Assembly (NCBI RefSeq): GCF_024499015.1
Contig: NZ_CP098604.1
Location: 4,898,001 to 4,962,000 of the forward strand
Direction: 5' to 3'
Length of the DNA stretch: 64,000 nucleotides
From: Xanthomonas hortorum pv. pelargonii
GTDB taxonomy: Bacteria; Pseudomonadota; Gammaproteobacteria; Xanthomonadales; Xanthomonadaceae
The notes under the pieces were generated by a model. The model was not told the DNA's origin, ran no database searches, and worked only from the letters and a program-made list of their open reading frames with translations. Positions 44,191 through 55,821 of this stretch are shown in pieces. A program made the translations under genes and the position numbers. Positions within the stretch are counted from its first letter, which is position 1. Every line of letters begins with the position of its first letter.

Positions 44191-46440
44191 TCAAAACTCC
44201 TGCCAGCTGCTGTCGTTGCTGGGTGCGGTGACTACGGCACGCGGCTTGGACACGGCGCTGCGACCGGCTGCGGCGACCTTGGCCTTGACGGCCGTGGTCA
44301 CTGCCGGGCGCAGCACCGCAGCGCGTACCGGTGCCTGGGCATAGGCGGCATCGGTCTTGAACACCGCCACGGCGTCGGTGAGCTGGGTGGCCTGGTCTTC
44401 CAGCGCACGTGCGGCGGCAGTGGCTTCTTCCACCAACGCGGCGTTCTGCTGGGTGGTTTCGTCCATCTGGGTGATGGTCTGGTTGACCTGTTCGATCCCG
44501 GCCGACTGTTCCTGCGAGGCGGCGGAAATCTCGCCCATGATGTCGGTCACGCGCTGCACGCTGGCCACCACTTCGCCCATGGTCTTGCCGGCGGCGTGCA
44601 CCAGTGCCGAGCCTTCGGCGACACGCTCGACCGAATCGTCGATCAGGCCCTTGATCTCCTTGGCCGCCGCAGACGAACGCTGGGCCAGCGTGCGCACTTC
44701 CGAGGCCACCACCGCGAACCCGCGGCCCTGTTCGCCGGCACGTGCCGCTTCCACCGCCGCGTTCAAGGCCAGGATATTGGTCTGGAAGGCGATGCCGTCG
44801 ATGACGGAGATGATGTCGGCGATCTTCTTGGACGAGGCTTCGATGCCGCTCATGGTCTGCACCACCTTGCGGACCACGTCGCCGCCTTGCGAGGCCACGC
44901 TGGCCGCGCCGATGGCGAGCTGGTTGGCCTGGCGTGCGCCTTCGGCATTCTGCTTGACGGTGGAGGTGAGCTCTTCCATCGAGGCGGCGGTTTCTTCCAG
45001 GTTGGCGGCCTGTTGTTCGGTGCGCTGCGACAGATCCTGGTTGCCGGCGGCGATCTCGCTGGCGGCGCCCTTGATCGAAATCGCCGACTCCTTGATGCCG
45101 CTGACGATCTCGGCCAGCTGCGTGGCCGTGGCATTGGCATCGTCACGCATCTGCGCGAACACGCCGCGGAAATCGCCGCTCATGCGTGCGGTGAGATCGC
45201 CGGCAGCGATCGACTGCAACAGGCCGGACAACGCCTGCAGGTTGCCGTCGGCGGTGGACATCAGGTTATTGAGGCTTTCCACCATCACACGGAAGTCGTA
45301 CTGGAAGCGCTCGGCATCGCCGCGGGCGCTGAAGTCGCCATTGGCGGCCGACTGGGCCAGGTGCTTGATCTCGGTATTCATCGCGCCGAGGTTGAGCTTG
45401 ACCTGCGCCATGGTGTCGCTGAGCACGGCCTTTTCGCCGGGCAGCTTTTCCATGTCCTCGGACAGATCACCGATCGCGTAGCGGCCCATGATCTGCGCCA
45501 GACGCATCTTCACCGCGATGTGCGAGCCCACCAGGTTGTTGGTGTCGTGCGCCATGCGGCCGTACTCGCCGGGGAAGGCTGCCGCATCGATGCGGAAGCT
45601 GATCTGGCCGTCGTCGTGACGCTTGGCCATGTCGGTCTGCGCGCTGAGCAGGTTGCGCAGTTGCAGCTGCATCTTGCTCATGGCCTTGAGCAGGCGGCCG
45701 GCTTCGTCATTGGCCTGCGTGTTGACGTCGTTGTCCAGGTTGCCGCCGGCAATCGCTTCTGCGGCGCGGGTGGCGCGGCTCAACGGCTGGGTGAGGCTGC
45801 GGGTGATCAGCAGGCCCAGCGTACCGCTCAGCAGCACCACCAGCAGCGAACCGCCGATCAGCAGCTTGCGTGAGTCGTCCATGGACTTCAGCGCCACTGC
45901 GGATGCGTCGGCAGACAGCCTGTCCTGCAAGGCGATGTTTTCGGCGATCTTGTCCTGCCACTGCTGCATTGCAGGTGCAGCCTTGGTCAATAGCAAAGGC
46001 AGTGCCTCGTCGCTGTGGTTCGTCATGACCAGATCGATGACCTTGTCGTTCAATTCCTTGGCAACCGCGCGACGACGATCGACCTCCGCCCGAATGGCCT
46101 TGCCTTCTTCGGATGGCGGAATCTTGTACAGCTCATCGCGCGCCTTGAGATAGTCGGCGCGCGCACCCTTGATGATCTCGATGAATCGGAGGTTGTCTTC
46201 GTTGGAGGTCGGCAGCACGACATTGCGAATCTGCATTGAAATGATGTAATTGGCATTCATCATGTCGTTGGACAGCCGGATCTTCACCATATTCTGGTGC
46301 ACCAGATGGTCGACAAGCACACGTGCCGAGGTCAGCCCGCGATAGCCGATGAAGGCGATGATGCCTGACAACACGATCAGCACGGCAAAAGCCGCCGCCA
46401 ATCGAGGGCCGACGTTGTAGCGTTGGAAAAGTGCGGTCAT
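44191..46440 (-). CDS. methyl-accepting chemotaxis protein, 4-helix sensor, poly-HAMP
   Basis: A 749-residue receptor with TM1 (about 12-32), a four-helix-bundle sensor ('[37 protein letters not shown]'), TM2 (about 190-212), HAMP, HAMP-like repeats with 'AIGDLSEDM', 'ANGDFSARG' and 'AAGDLTARM', then the signalling hairpin. It ends in SWQEF, a docking pentapeptide. AGGA before the ATG supports the start. It is a close paralogue of the receptors at 36111 and 38898, and its promoter is sigma-28-like. Confidence 0.95.
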   Translation of the reverse strand: MTALFQRYNVGPRLAAAFAVLIVLSGIIAFIGYRGLTSARVLVDHLVHQNMVKIRLSNDMMNANYIISMQIRNVVLPTSNEDNLRFIEIIKGARADYLKARDELYKIPPSEEGKAIRAEVDRRRAVAKELNDKVIDLVMTNHSDEALPLLLTKAAPAMQQWQDKIAENIALQDRLSADASAVALKSMDDSRKLLIGGSLLVVLLSGTLGLLITRSLTQPLSRATRAAEAIAGGNLDNDVNTQANDEAGRLLKAMSKMQLQLRNLLSAQTDMAKRHDDGQISFRIDAAAFPGEYGRMAHDTNNLVGSHIAVKMRLAQIMGRYAIGDLSEDMEKLPGEKAVLSDTMAQVKLNLGAMNTEIKHLAQSAANGDFSARGDAERFQYDFRVMVESLNNLMSTADGNLQALSGLLQSIAAGDLTARMSGDFRGVFAQMRDDANATATQLAEIVSGIKESAISIKGAASEIAAGNQDLSQRTEQQAANLEETAASMEELTSTVKQNAEGARQANQLAIGAASVASQGGDVVRKVVQTMSGIEASSKKIADIISVIDGIAFQTNILALNAAVEAARAGEQGRGFAVVASEVRTLAQRSSAAAKEIKGLIDDSVERVAEGSALVHAAGKTMGEVVASVQRVTDIMGEISAASQEQSAGIEQVNQTITQMDETTQQNAALVEEATAAARALEDQATQLTDAVAVFKTDAAYAQAPVRAAVLRPAVTTAVKAKVAAAGRSAVSKPRAVVTAPSNDSSWQEF

Positions 46441-46524
46441 GACAGATCCTGGATGGCGTTATGCGATGAAAAGGAGCGACCGAGTAGCGCCGACCACTTG
46501 CTGTATGCCGCGTCGCTATGCGCA

Positions 46525-46551
46525 GTAACGGCGCGTCATGCTGATCACTTA
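46525..46551 (-). promoter_or_regulatory. sigma-28-like promoter of the 44.2-kb MCP
   Basis: Minus strand TAAGTGAT-N11-GCCGTTAC. Confidence 0.65.
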
Positions 46552-46761
46552 ATACCTCGATATCAGAAATATATAAGTCGAGTCACGCTTGTGAAAATGG
46601 CGTAGACAAATAAATCGTTTTCCGATCCGCATTAAAATTTCCAGAGTGTCGATAATGTCGAGCTGGACCGATCAATAATTAATACATAAGTAAAATATTA
46701 TTATATATATGCGTTTATCCTTATCTCATTGCTGAGGCTGCTTTCGAAACGTTGCGACAAT

Positions 46762-46793
46762 AAAAAAGCCACGCTCTCGAAAGAGCGCAGCTT
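46762..46793 (-). terminator. terminator of the 46.8-kb MCP
   Basis: Minus strand AAGCTGCGCTCT / AGAGCGTGGCTT around TTCG, followed by TTTTTT. Confidence 0.85.
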
Positions 46794-46829
46794 CGATGTC
46801 ACCGGCCTGCAGCCTGCCGATGAGTGCGT

Positions 46830-49133
46830 TTAGAACTCCGCCCAATCCGACTCGTTGGACGGCGCCGCTGCGGCGGCAGTACGTGCGGTCGACCGTGCGG
46901 TAGCTGGCTTGGAGGCAGCCAGCTTGGACACCGATGACCTGGCAGCGGGCGTCTTGGCAGCAGGCGCAGTGCTGGCGGCTGGACGCTTGGCGGTGATGTG
47001 GCGCACCACCGGGGTGGCGCGTGTCACTGCTTCCAGCTCGGCCGACAGCCGGAACAGCGCGACCGCTTCGGTGAGCTGCTGCGCCTGCTCTTCCATCGAG
47101 CGTGCGGCGGCGGTGGCTTCTTCCACCAGCGCGGCGTTCTGCTGGGTGGCTTCGTCCATGTGGGTGACGGTCTGGTTGACCTGTTCGATACCGGCCGACT
47201 GCTCCTGCGAGGCGGCGGAAATCTCGCTCATGATGTCGGTGACGCGCTGCACCGAAGAGACGATCTCGCTCATGGTGCTGCCGGCCTGATTGACCAGCGC
47301 CGAGCCTTCGGCCACCTTGCTCACCGAGTCGTCGATCAGGCTCTTGATTTCCTTCGCTGCGCCGGCCGAACGCTGTGCCAGCGTGCGTACTTCCGAGGCG
47401 ACCACCGCAAATCCACGGCCCTGCTCACCGGCACGCGCCGCTTCCACCGCCGCATTCAACGCGAGGATGTTTGTCTGGAAGGCGATACCGTCGATGACGC
47501 TGATGATCTCGGCGATCTTTCTGGACGAGGTCTCGATGCCGGACATGGTGGTGACCACCTGGCCGACGACGCTGCCACCGTGTGAGGCCACACCGGCTGC
47601 GCCGATCGCCAGCTGATTGGCCTGGCGCGCGTGTTCGGCGTTCTGCTTGACGGTGGAGGTGAGTTCTTCCATCGAGGCGGCGGTTTCTTCCAGATTGGCC
47701 GCCTGCTGCTCGGTGCGCTGCGACAGGTCCTGGTTGCCGGCGGCGATTTCGCCCGCGGCGGTGTTGATAGCCAAGGTGGAGTGCTTGATGCGGCCGACGA
47801 TGTCGGTCAGGCGCTGGGTGGTGGCATTGGCATCGTCGCGCAGGCGCGCGAACACGCCGTGGAACTCGCCATCCATACGCGCGGTGAGATCGCCCTCGGC
47901 CACTGCACCGAGCAACTGCGAGAGCTTGCCCAGATTGCGGTCGCTGACTTCCATCATCGAGTTCAGATCCGACACCATCACCGCGAAGTCGTACTTGAAG
48001 CGTGCTGCATCGCCACGTGCGCTGAAATCGCCGGCGGCGGCGGCCTGTGCCAGCTGCTTGATCTCGGTGTTGATCGACAACAGGCTGGCCTTGGCCGCAT
48101 CCATCGCTTCATGCAGGATCGCGCGGCTGGCCGGCAGACGGCGTGCGTCCTGGGTCAGGTCGCCTTGCGCGTATTGATTGAGGATGCGCACCGAATCGGT
48201 GATGGCATCCAGATGCTCGAAGATCATCGTGTTGATGCCGCCGGCCAGGTTGCCGTACACGCCGGGGAAATCTTCCGGCATGCGGTGGGTGATGTCTTCG
48301 GCCGCATGCAGATGCGACATGCGCGCGGTTTCGTCGCTGAAGCGGCGCAGCATTTGCGTCATGCCACCGGTGGCCTCCAGCATCTGGCCGATTTCGTCGT
48401 TGCTGGTCTTGCTGACCTGCACGCTCAGATCGCCACGCGAGACCGCCTTGATCGCGCCCAGTGCCTTGGACAGCGGGGTGGTGATGCTGCGTGCGATCAA
48501 CCAGCCGAAGGTGACCGACAACGCTGCCATCAGCAGCGTGCCGAGCAACAGCACCGCGCTGGTGAGTTTGAACGAGGATGCGCTGGCAGCGACCATATCG
48601 CTCAGTGCCTTGGACTGCTGTGCATAGAGCTTGTCGACCGAGGCGAACAGTTCCTTTCGGATCTCGCCGGACTGCTTGCGCGAAAATTCCATCGCTGCGG
48701 TGCGGTCAGGGTCTGTGTAGAGCTTGCGCAGTTGCTGGTTGGCCGCGAAGTAGCGTGCGCTGGCATCGGTCAGCTTGGCGTACTCGGCCTTCAGCGGCGA
48801 AGCGGCGCCGATCTTGGTATCCAGGATTTTCTGCGTTTCGACGTACTTGGCCTGGATCTCGTCCATGCGCTTGAAGAACATCGCATAGCGTTCCGGATCG
48901 TCGAGATTGACGAACTGGCCCACTTCATAAACGCGGAATTCGCCAGCGAAACCACGCAACTCGGACAGGCGGCTCAGCACCGGCACCACGTCCTGATTGA
49001 TCAGGTCGGTTTCCTGCTGCATCTGCTTCATGCGTGAAAAGCCGAGTCCACCCAGCAGGGCAGTCAGCACGGCGCTCAGGCAAAAGGCAGCCATCAGTTT
49101 GCGACGGATCGGCCAATCGTTGAATTTGTTCAT
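46830..49133 (-). CDS. methyl-accepting chemotaxis protein, 4-helix sensor
   Basis: A 767-residue receptor. TM1 (about 12-32), a four-helix-bundle sensor ('[34 protein letters not shown]'), TM2 (about 190-212), HAMP, an extended HAMP-like region of a second subtype ('[33 protein letters not shown]'), then the signalling hairpin. It ends in DWAEF, a docking pentapeptide after a Lys/Ala/Ser-rich linker. The second-subtype region is shared with the receptor at 52217, so these two form a subgroup. GGAG ten bases before the ATG and a good sigma-28-like promoter support the start. Confidence 0.95.
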   Translation of the reverse strand: MNKFNDWPIRRKLMAAFCLSAVLTALLGGLGFSRMKQMQQETDLINQDVVPVLSRLSELRGFAGEFRVYEVGQFVNLDDPERYAMFFKRMDEIQAKYVETQKILDTKIGAASPLKAEYAKLTDASARYFAANQQLRKLYTDPDRTAAMEFSRKQSGEIRKELFASVDKLYAQQSKALSDMVAASASSFKLTSAVLLLGTLLMAALSVTFGWLIARSITTPLSKALGAIKAVSRGDLSVQVSKTSNDEIGQMLEATGGMTQMLRRFSDETARMSHLHAAEDITHRMPEDFPGVYGNLAGGINTMIFEHLDAITDSVRILNQYAQGDLTQDARRLPASRAILHEAMDAAKASLLSINTEIKQLAQAAAAGDFSARGDAARFKYDFAVMVSDLNSMMEVSDRNLGKLSQLLGAVAEGDLTARMDGEFHGVFARLRDDANATTQRLTDIVGRIKHSTLAINTAAGEIAAGNQDLSQRTEQQAANLEETAASMEELTSTVKQNAEHARQANQLAIGAAGVASHGGSVVGQVVTTMSGIETSSRKIAEIISVIDGIAFQTNILALNAAVEAARAGEQGRGFAVVASEVRTLAQRSAGAAKEIKSLIDDSVSKVAEGSALVNQAGSTMSEIVSSVQRVTDIMSEISAASQEQSAGIEQVNQTVTHMDEATQQNAALVEEATAAARSMEEQAQQLTEAVALFRLSAELEAVTRATPVVRHITAKRPAASTAPAAKTPAARSSVSKLAASKPATARSTARTAAAAAPSNESDWAEF

Positions 49134-49174
49134 CAGTTACTCCGGAGCATTACGCAGGAACGCTGTCCTGGTGG

Positions 49175-49201
49175 CTAACGGCCTGGAGCGATGATTCTTT
49201 A
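49175..49201 (-). promoter_or_regulatory. sigma-28-like promoter of the 46.8-kb MCP
   Basis: Minus strand TAAAGAAT-N11-GCCGTTAG. Confidence 0.8.
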
Positions 49202-49359
49202 TCTTTGAAGGATGAACGGTGCGGCGAACGGCTTGCGTGGGCCGCGATCAAGCCGCTTGAGAAGCGGCCGTGGCGGGCAGGGCGGGGACGCCAGTTGCAG
49301 GTCATGCGTAGGGGTGAAGATGCCTGGCTGCTGCAGTACGCACGCAGCGAACGCCTGTA

Positions 49360-52161
49360 TCAGAATTCGTGCCACTGACTGTCGTTGCCCGCGTTGCTCG
49401 ACGTCCTGCCTGCCGAGTGAGGCTGCGGCGCTGCCACATGCTTGCCGGCTACTGGCGCACGTTTGGGAGAAGGCGCAGCGCTGAAGGCCGGTTTGACGTT
49501 CGATTTGGCGGTGGATGCAACAGGCTTGGGCCTGGCTGCAGGCGTGAGCTTGAACACCGCCACCGCGTCGGTCAGCTGGCCGGCCTGTTCTTCCATTGCA
49601 CGTGCCGCAGCGGTGGCTTCTTCCACCAGCGCTGCGTTCTGCTGGGTGGCTTCGTCCATCTGGGTGACGGTAAGGTTGACCTGCTCGATCCCGCTGGATT
49701 GCTCCTGCGAGGCGGCGGAAATCTCGCCCATGATGTCGGTGACGCGCTGCACGCTGGCCACGATTTCACTCATGGTGGTGCCGGCCTGATGCACCAGCGA
49801 CGCGCCCTGCGCGACCTTGCTCACCGAATCGTCGATCAGGTGCTTGATCTCTTTTGCAGCGCCGGCCGAACGCTGTGCGAGCGTGCGCACCTCGGAGGCG
49901 ACCACCGCAAAACCACGGCCCTGTTCGCCGGCACGCGCCGCTTCCACGGCCGCGTTCAAGGCCAGGATATTGGTCTGGAACGCGATGCCGTCGATGACGC
50001 TGATGATCTCGGCGATCTTCTTCGAAGACACTTGAATGCCGGACATGGTGGTGACCACCTGCGCCACCACCGCGCCGCCATGCGAGGCGACATCGGCGGC
50101 GCCGATCGCCAGCTGGTTGGCCTGACGTGCGCTCTCGGCGTTCTGCTTGACGGTGGAGGTGAGTTCTTCCATCGATGCGGCGGTTTCTTCCAGATTGGCC
50201 GCCTGTTGTTCGGTGCGTTGCGACAGATCGTTGTTGCCGGCGGCAATTTCGCTGGCCGCTGCATTGATCTGCGTGGCCGAGGTCTGGATGCCGGAAACGA
50301 TCTCGGTCAACTGCGCCACGGTGGCATTGGCGTCATCGCGCATGCGCGCAAACACACCCTGGAAGTCGCCATCCATGCGCACGCTGAGGTCGCCTTCGGC
50401 CAGCGCGCTGAGCAGGCTGGAAATACGCTCCAGTCCCTGCGAGGTGGTGTCCAGCAAACCATTGAGCTGACGGCCGAATTCCAGATAGAAGCCGTGCTTG
50501 TCGTCCAATGCGAGGCGCTGCCCGAAGTCGCCCATCAAGGCGGACTGCACCACTGCAGCGACTTCTTGTTGCGTGCTGACCTCGGCGCTGACATTGCGCC
50601 ACAGCAACATGCTGCCGCTGCGATGACCGTCGGCGGCATACAGCGGGGTCATGGTCAGGTCCAGCGTGACCGGACCGAAGGTGTAACGCTCCAGCGTGGT
50701 GGACTGCAGGTGCTGCAGGCGTTGCGAGCGCGCCTTGCCGTCGGCGTCAGCGCCGAATACATAGTCCAGCGGTTTGCCCACCACCGCATCGGCGCTGAAG
50801 CCCTGCTGGCCCTTTGCGTGAAACGCCGCTTCGCCGCATTTCAACGAGGTGTGCAGCGCTTCGGTGATGAACACCGCGTTGTGCTGTTCGTCGGCGAGCA
50901 GCACTTCCATCTCCGAATGCTCCAGCGCGGTGCGGATGCGCAGGTTTTCGTTGGCGATCTGCGCATCGCGCTCGATGCGCTGGCGCAGGTCGCTCTGCAT
51001 GCGGCGCATGGCGCCCATCAGGCGGCCGACCTCGTCCTGGCGCTGCACGGCGATCTGGTTGTCCAGCTTGCCGGACGCGATCGCATCGGCCACTTTTGCA
51101 GCGGCATCGAGCGGGCGCACCACCTGACGGCGCAATAGCGCCAGCAGCGCAAGGCTGAGCACCAGTGCCGAACCCAGACCAACCGCCAGAATGCTCCACA
51201 ACAGGCGATGCGCCTGCTGCATGATCGTTGCATACGGCACCACCACGCCCAGCGCAAAGCGCTCCTGCGCCTGGCCGATCTGCAGCGGTACATAGGCGCT
51301 CACCGCGCCGTTGCTGTCCGGGGTGAAGTCGATGGCGTCCTTGCCGGCCTTGATCGCATCCAGCATGGCGCGGTGGCGTGCATCGTTGGCCGGCTTGCCG
51401 ATGCGGGCGGTGTCGCGCGAGGCCAGCACGATGCCGCCGGGCGACAGCAGTTCCACATAGCCGCCGTCCATCGGGTGCAGGGCGCTCAGGCGCTGCTGCA
51501 ATGCGGCCAGCGCGATATCCACCGAGACCACGCCCAGATACGTGCCGTCCTGCATGATCGGCGTGGACAGGGTGGTCATCAGCACGGTCTTGCCGCCGAT
51601 CTGATAATCGTAAGGTTCGGCCACGATCTGCCGGCCAAGTTCGCGCGGCTTGATGTTCCAGTCGCCCAGGCCCGGGGTTTCGTAATCGGCGAGCGGCTCG
51701 CGTACCAGGGTCTGCCCGTCGCGCCCCCAATAGGTCATGAAACGGCCGCTGGCATCGTGGCCTTTGGCGCTGACATAGGCACTGTCCTTGCCGTCGAACG
51801 CCTGCGCTTCCCACAGCGTGCCCATGCCCACCCACTCGGGGTGGTCCTGCAGTTGGTCGTGCACCACCGCGGCGGCCGTCTCGCGATTGATGGTGCCGTT
51901 GGCCCGCTGCACCAGCAGCGTGGTGGCCAGGGCCTTGCCGGTGGTGAATGCCTGGCCCAACTCGCCGCCGATCTGCTCGGCCTGGAAATGCGCCGCGTTC
52001 TGCATCGTGGCCTGCGCAGACGCGTTCAAGGCGCGGCTGCTCTGCCAGTAGCTGATGGCCGCGGTCAGACCGAAGCACAGCAATGCGGCCACTGCGGTGC
52101 CCAGCATCAGGCGGTACGCCAGACTGCCGCCGGAGCGAGATTGCGTGGAAGACACGGTCAT
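49360..52161 (-). CDS. methyl-accepting chemotaxis protein, double-Cache sensor plus PAS-like
   Basis: A 933-residue receptor. TM1 (about 15-37) is followed by a dCache_1-type periplasmic domain (about 45-310) with '[26 protein letters not shown]', '[21 protein letters not shown]' and 'YLGVVSVDI'. Then come TM2, HAMP, a PAS-like domain, a HAMP-like segment and the signalling hairpin. It ends in QWHEF, a docking pentapeptide variant. dCache_1 domains often bind amino acids or other small nutrients; the ligand is not known. The gene lies 55 bp after the 52.2-kb MCP and no promoter was found between them, so they are probably co-transcribed. Confidence 0.94.
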   Translation of the reverse strand: MTVSSTQSRSGGSLAYRLMLGTAVAALLCFGLTAAISYWQSSRALNASAQATMQNAAHFQAEQIGGELGQAFTTGKALATTLLVQRANGTINRETAAAVVHDQLQDHPEWVGMGTLWEAQAFDGKDSAYVSAKGHDASGRFMTYWGRDGQTLVREPLADYETPGLGDWNIKPRELGRQIVAEPYDYQIGGKTVLMTTLSTPIMQDGTYLGVVSVDIALAALQQRLSALHPMDGGYVELLSPGGIVLASRDTARIGKPANDARHRAMLDAIKAGKDAIDFTPDSNGAVSAYVPLQIGQAQERFALGVVVPYATIMQQAHRLLWSILAVGLGSALVLSLALLALLRRQVVRPLDAAAKVADAIASGKLDNQIAVQRQDEVGRLMGAMRRMQSDLRQRIERDAQIANENLRIRTALEHSEMEVLLADEQHNAVFITEALHTSLKCGEAAFHAKGQQGFSADAVVGKPLDYVFGADADGKARSQRLQHLQSTTLERYTFGPVTLDLTMTPLYAADGHRSGSMLLWRNVSAEVSTQQEVAAVVQSALMGDFGQRLALDDKHGFYLEFGRQLNGLLDTTSQGLERISSLLSALAEGDLSVRMDGDFQGVFARMRDDANATVAQLTEIVSGIQTSATQINAAASEIAAGNNDLSQRTEQQAANLEETAASMEELTSTVKQNAESARQANQLAIGAADVASHGGAVVAQVVTTMSGIQVSSKKIAEIISVIDGIAFQTNILALNAAVEAARAGEQGRGFAVVASEVRTLAQRSAGAAKEIKHLIDDSVSKVAQGASLVHQAGTTMSEIVASVQRVTDIMGEISAASQEQSSGIEQVNLTVTQMDEATQQNAALVEEATAAARAMEEQAGQLTDAVAVFKLTPAARPKPVASTAKSNVKPAFSAAPSPKRAPVAGKHVAAPQPHSAGRTSSNAGNDSQWHEF

Positions 52162-52216
52162 GGGAGTCGCTGCGAAAGAAGGGGGTGACTGCTGAAGGCG
52201 ACGGTGTGGATGTTGC

Positions 52217-54394
52217 TCAGCCGGTGGCGAGCATGGCTCCTGCGCGTGCGCCAACGCGGCTGTGGCTGCGCTGTGCAGGAACCGCTGCGCTCACCCGGAA
52301 GCTGGACACCGCCTCGTCGAGCTGCTGCGCCTGCTGCTGCATGGCGTTGGCGGCGGCGGTGGCTTCTTCCACCAGCGCGGCGTTCTGCTGGGTGCTCTCG
52401 TCCATCTGGGTAACGGTGAGATTGACCTGCTCGATACCGGCCGATTGTTCCTGGGAGGCAGCGGAGATCTCGCTCATGATGTCGGTCACGCGCTGCACCG
52501 AGGACACGATTTCGGCCATGGTCTTGCCTGCCTGATCCACCAGCGCCGAGCCCTGTGCCACCTTGCCGACCGAGTCGTCGATCAGGTGCTTGATCTCTTT
52601 CGCCGCGCCGGCTGAGCGCTGTGCCAGCGTGCGCACTTCCGAGGCCACAACCGCAAACCCGCGACCCTGTTCGCCGGCACGCGCGGCTTCCACCGCCGCG
52701 TTCAAGGCCAGGATGTTGGTTTGAAAGGCGATGCCGTCGATGACGCTGATGATTTCGGCGATTTTCTTGGACGAGGTCTGGATACCGGACATGGTGTCCA
52801 CCACCTGGCTGACCACGTGCCCGCCTTGCGATGCCACCGATGCCGCGCCGATCGCCAGTTGATTGGCCTGGCGTGCGCTCTCGGCGTTTTGCTTCACGGT
52901 GGAGGTGAGTTCCTCCATCGAGGCGGCGGTTTCTTCCAGATTGGCCGCTTGTTGTTCGGTGCGCTGCGACAGATCGTTGTTGCCGGCGGCGATTTCGCTG
53001 GCCGATCCGGTGATGGAACTGGCCGCTTGCTGGATGCGTCCGACGATGCCGGCCAACTGGGTTGCAGTGGTGTTGGCGTCATCGCGCATGCGTGCAAACA
53101 CGCCGTGGAACTGGCCGTCCATGCGCGCAGTGAGGTCGCCCTCGGCCAGCGCGGCCAGCAGCTCGGACAGCTTGCCCAGGTTGCGGTCGCTGACCTCCAT
53201 CATCGCGTTGAGGTCGTTGATCATGCGTGCCGAATCGTGCTTGAAGCGTGTGGCATCGCCGCGCTGGCTGAAGTCGCCATTGGCCGCAGCCTGGGCCAGA
53301 CGCTTGATCTCGGTGTTGATCGCCAGCAGGCTGGCCTTGGCCGCATCCATCGCTTCATGCAGCACGGCACGCGTGCCGGGCAGGCGTTCGGCGTCACGCG
53401 ACAGGTCGCCTTGCGCGTATTCGTTGAGTACCCCGATCGCATCGATGATGGCGTCCAGGTGTTCGAAGATCATGGTGTTGATGCCGCCGGCCAGCTCGCC
53501 GTAGACACCGGGGAAATCGGTCGGCATGCGATGGCTGACGTCTTCGCCGGCGTGCATGTGCATCATCACCTTGGTCTGCGCGGAGAAGCGCTCCAGCGTG
53601 TGCACCATCTCGTCGGTGGCCTTGAGCATCTGGCCGATTTCATCGCTGCCGTGCTGGGCGGTGCGCACGCTCAGATCGCCACGCGCCACGCCCTTGATGG
53701 CGGCAAGCGCACGCGACACCGGCTCCAGAATCGAGTTGCCGATCAGCCAGCCCACCAGCAGATTGATCAGTACCAGAACGCCGCCGGCCACGGCGACAAT
53801 GCCGGTGAAGGCCAGCGCCTGCGCCTGGGTGTCGTCCAGATACACGCCGGTGCCGATCACCCAGCCCCACGGCTTGTACAGCGCCGCGTAGGAGGTCTTC
53901 TGCACCGGGTCTTTTTCGCCCGGCTTGGCCCAGGCGTAATCGACGTAGCCGCCGCCAGCCTGCGCGGCAGTGACGAATGCCGGAAAGATGCGCTTGCCGT
54001 CCGGGCTCAGCACATCGTTGAGCGGTTTTCCGTTGAGATCCGGGCGGGTGGGGTGCATCAGCATCACCGGCGCCTGGTCAGTGACGTAGATGTAATCCAC
54101 ACCGCCGCGTGCGCGCATCGTCGACAAGGTGGTCAGCGCTCTGCTCTTTGCGGTCGCCACATCCATCTCGCCCTTTTCAGCGCGCTCGGCGTAACCATTG
54201 ACCACCGCGATCGCCATTTCGATCTGGCTCTTGAGCCCATCGCGGCGCGTATCGGTGAGATCCACGTACTGCATGCGCGCGGCGATGACCGCCAGCGCGA
54301 TGATGCCCAGCGCCACCAACGCAGTCTGGAACAGGAACTTGCGCTTGAGCGGCACGTTGGCCAGCGTGTTTGCGATCGTGGTCTTAAACGTCAT
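52217..54394 (-). CDS. methyl-accepting chemotaxis protein, single Cache (sCache_2) sensor
   Basis: A 725-residue receptor. TM1 (about 20-42), an sCache_2 sensor (about 50-195: '[31 protein letters not shown]', '[39 protein letters not shown]'), TM2, HAMP, the second-subtype HAMP-like region and the signalling hairpin. It has no WxxF tail; the end is '[12 protein letters not shown]'. sCache_2 sensors commonly bind small carboxylates. The long upstream in-frame extension lacks family similarity, so ATG 54394 is chosen. No sigma-28-like site was found upstream. Confidence 0.94.
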   Translation of the reverse strand: MTFKTTIANTLANVPLKRKFLFQTALVALGIIALAVIAARMQYVDLTDTRRDGLKSQIEMAIAVVNGYAERAEKGEMDVATAKSRALTTLSTMRARGGVDYIYVTDQAPVMLMHPTRPDLNGKPLNDVLSPDGKRIFPAFVTAAQAGGGYVDYAWAKPGEKDPVQKTSYAALYKPWGWVIGTGVYLDDTQAQALAFTGIVAVAGGVLVLINLLVGWLIGNSILEPVSRALAAIKGVARGDLSVRTAQHGSDEIGQMLKATDEMVHTLERFSAQTKVMMHMHAGEDVSHRMPTDFPGVYGELAGGINTMIFEHLDAIIDAIGVLNEYAQGDLSRDAERLPGTRAVLHEAMDAAKASLLAINTEIKRLAQAAANGDFSQRGDATRFKHDSARMINDLNAMMEVSDRNLGKLSELLAALAEGDLTARMDGQFHGVFARMRDDANTTATQLAGIVGRIQQAASSITGSASEIAAGNNDLSQRTEQQAANLEETAASMEELTSTVKQNAESARQANQLAIGAASVASQGGHVVSQVVDTMSGIQTSSKKIAEIISVIDGIAFQTNILALNAAVEAARAGEQGRGFAVVASEVRTLAQRSAGAAKEIKHLIDDSVGKVAQGSALVDQAGKTMAEIVSSVQRVTDIMSEISAASQEQSAGIEQVNLTVTQMDESTQQNAALVEEATAAANAMQQQAQQLDEAVSSFRVSAAVPAQRSHSRVGARAGAMLATG

Positions 54395-54741
54395 GGCAGG
54401 TATCCAGTGAAAGGATTGTGACCGGGATATGTCGGATAGCGACCCGATTGCAGAAATGTTGAGCGTTGCCCGACGGCTGGTGTGTGGGAGATTTGCAGTG
54501 CTTTTTGAAGCCATTCTTTGAAGCCATTGCTGGTCCCGCGCCGGCACATGACCTGGCAAGTCTGCGGCGGATTACGCGCACCGTCAGGCCGCGCAGCGCA
54601 CGCCGCACGCCGACCTGGACGTCAGGTCGCGTGGATCGGCGCAGCGTGGGGGGCTGGCTGGAATGGGCTTGCGGTGCCGCCACGACCGAGGAGTGGCGGG
54701 GTAGGCGTTCGGCGGATGCGCAGTAGTTTTGTTAGCCGCTC
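54395..54741. other. intergenic region upstream of the sCache MCP
   Basis: It holds one copy of a dispersed TTTTGTTAGCCGCTCTTAG motif (54727-54745) and a 13-bp direct duplication of TTTGAAGCCATTC near 54504. No gene or clear promoter is seen. Confidence 0.5.
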
Positions 54742-55275
54742 TTAGTTGCGCTGCGTGCTGCTGACGCTTGCCACGGACTGCTGCAGGTTCTGCAATTCGC
54801 TCCACAACTGGTGGCGGGTATCGCCGGCGTGGCCGAGCGACAAGGCTTGTGCGGTTTGCAGATCGCCATCGTGCAGGGCGCGATTGGCCTGGCGGTGTTG
54901 CGCCAGATACTGGCCCAGTTGCTGTTGCACCAGCGCAAACTGCCGCGCCTGTTCGCCCTGCGGCGCGGTGGCCTGGAAGTAACCGGCATGCCGCGCGATA
55001 CGTTGACGCAGATGGCCCAGACGCTCGTCGTAGGCATCGATGCGTGCGATGTCATGCGAGGCGGCAAGCTGCGCACGCTGGTCGTCGCGCAATTGCACCA
55101 GATCGATGGCAAGCGACTGCAGCGCGCTCACCGGGACGTTGTCCAGAAGCACCGAGACCGGCGCCGCCGGTGCGGCGAAAGAGGGGGGCAACGACACACC
55201 GGCAGCCAGCAGCGCGACAACGAGCATGGAGCCTAGCGTGTGGCGGGCAGAGCGTGTGGAATTGGCGGTGTGCAT
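54742..55275 (-). CDS. exported helical protein resembling a lone MCP sensor domain
   Basis: A 177-residue protein with a signal peptide (about 1-35, 'LGSMLVVALLAAGVSLPPSFA') and no other membrane segment, so it should be soluble in the periplasm. The mature part is almost all helix: 'LRDDQRAQLAASHDIARIDAYDERLGHLRQRIARH', 'ALVQQQLGQYLAQHRQANRALHDGDLQTAQAL'. The periodicity and the 'Y...H....A...GD...A..L' pattern resemble the four-helix-bundle sensors of the neighbouring MCPs. AAGGA precedes the ATG and a strong sigma-28-like promoter lies about 50 bp upstream. It has no HAMP or signalling domain. A truncated MCP is the alternative explanation. Confidence 0.65.
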   Translation of the reverse strand: MHTANSTRSARHTLGSMLVVALLAAGVSLPPSFAAPAAPVSVLLDNVPVSALQSLAIDLVQLRDDQRAQLAASHDIARIDAYDERLGHLRQRIARHAGYFQATAPQGEQARQFALVQQQLGQYLAQHRQANRALHDGDLQTAQALSLGHAGDTRHQLWSELQNLQQSVASVSSTQRN

Positions 55276-55324
55276 GCGGAGTTCCTTCGACGTAGCGCGG
55301 GCAAGACGGCCCTCATTGCTCTGT

Positions 55325-55351
55325 GTATCGGCCGCAGAAGCTTGCGCTTGA
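55325..55351 (-). promoter_or_regulatory. sigma-28-like promoter of the small helical exported protein
   Basis: Minus strand TCAAGCGC-N11-GCCGATAC, close to consensus. Confidence 0.8.
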
Positions 55352-55453
55352 TCACCTTTCGACCAACGGCAGTGTTGGGGGAATCTCAGGGGTGTTGCGA
55401 TGTGGCCGGGGTGTTGCGACGTGGGGTATGTCTGCCGGTTTTTGCCAGATAGC

Positions 55454-55482
55454 AAAACGCCCCGACAGGAGCGGGGCGTTTT
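55454..55482. terminator. bidirectional terminator
   Basis: AAAACGCCCCG pairs with CGGGGCGTTTT around a 7-nt loop; U-runs exist in both directions. Confidence 0.85.
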
Positions 55483-55564
55483 GAGGGGCAATGACAACGT
55501 GAGCGAAGGTGGAGTGCTGTGACAGCATTGCGCGTGATTGGCGGTTGGCGATTGGCCGCGGCGC

Positions 55565-55737
55565 CGTACCCTCACCCCAACCCCCGCTCCGCGCCCCGGC
55601 CCGCGCTTGCGGCGCGGGCGCTCTAAGGCACGCGCGCCTATGGCGCGCAAGCTGTGCCTTGTCGCCCCGGCGGGAGAGGGGCTATGAACCCTTCTCCCTG
55701 CGGGAGAAGGTGGCGCGAAGCGCCGGATGAGGGTACG
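55565..55737 (+). repeat. MITE-like element with terminal inverted repeats
   Basis: A 173-bp element bounded by CGTACCCTCA and its complement TGAGGGTACG. Internal hairpins include CCCGCGC/GCGCGGG, AAGGCAC/GTGCCTT, CCTTCTCCC/GGGAGAAGG and GGCGC/GCGCC. There is no coding capacity. Confidence 0.75.
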
Positions 55738-55821
55738 GGCGCAGCCTCGTGCACTAAAAAGCACGTCGCTGGAACTGGCAGAGCAGTTGGTGGACAACTT
55801 AATTGGCACAGGGCTTCGCTC

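Larger units (their letters stand above)
46441..46829. other. intergenic region, locally AT-rich
   Basis: It holds the promoter at 46525-46551 and the terminator at 46762-46793. Positions about 46600-46735 are strikingly AT-rich (runs such as 'aataattaatacataag') against a GC-rich background; no gene is seen there. Confidence 0.6.

Noticed and set aside
46632..46656. A TAAAATTT...GTCGATAA sequence as a plus-strand sigma-28 promoter
   Set aside because: The spacer is only 7 nt instead of 11 and no plus-strand gene follows.
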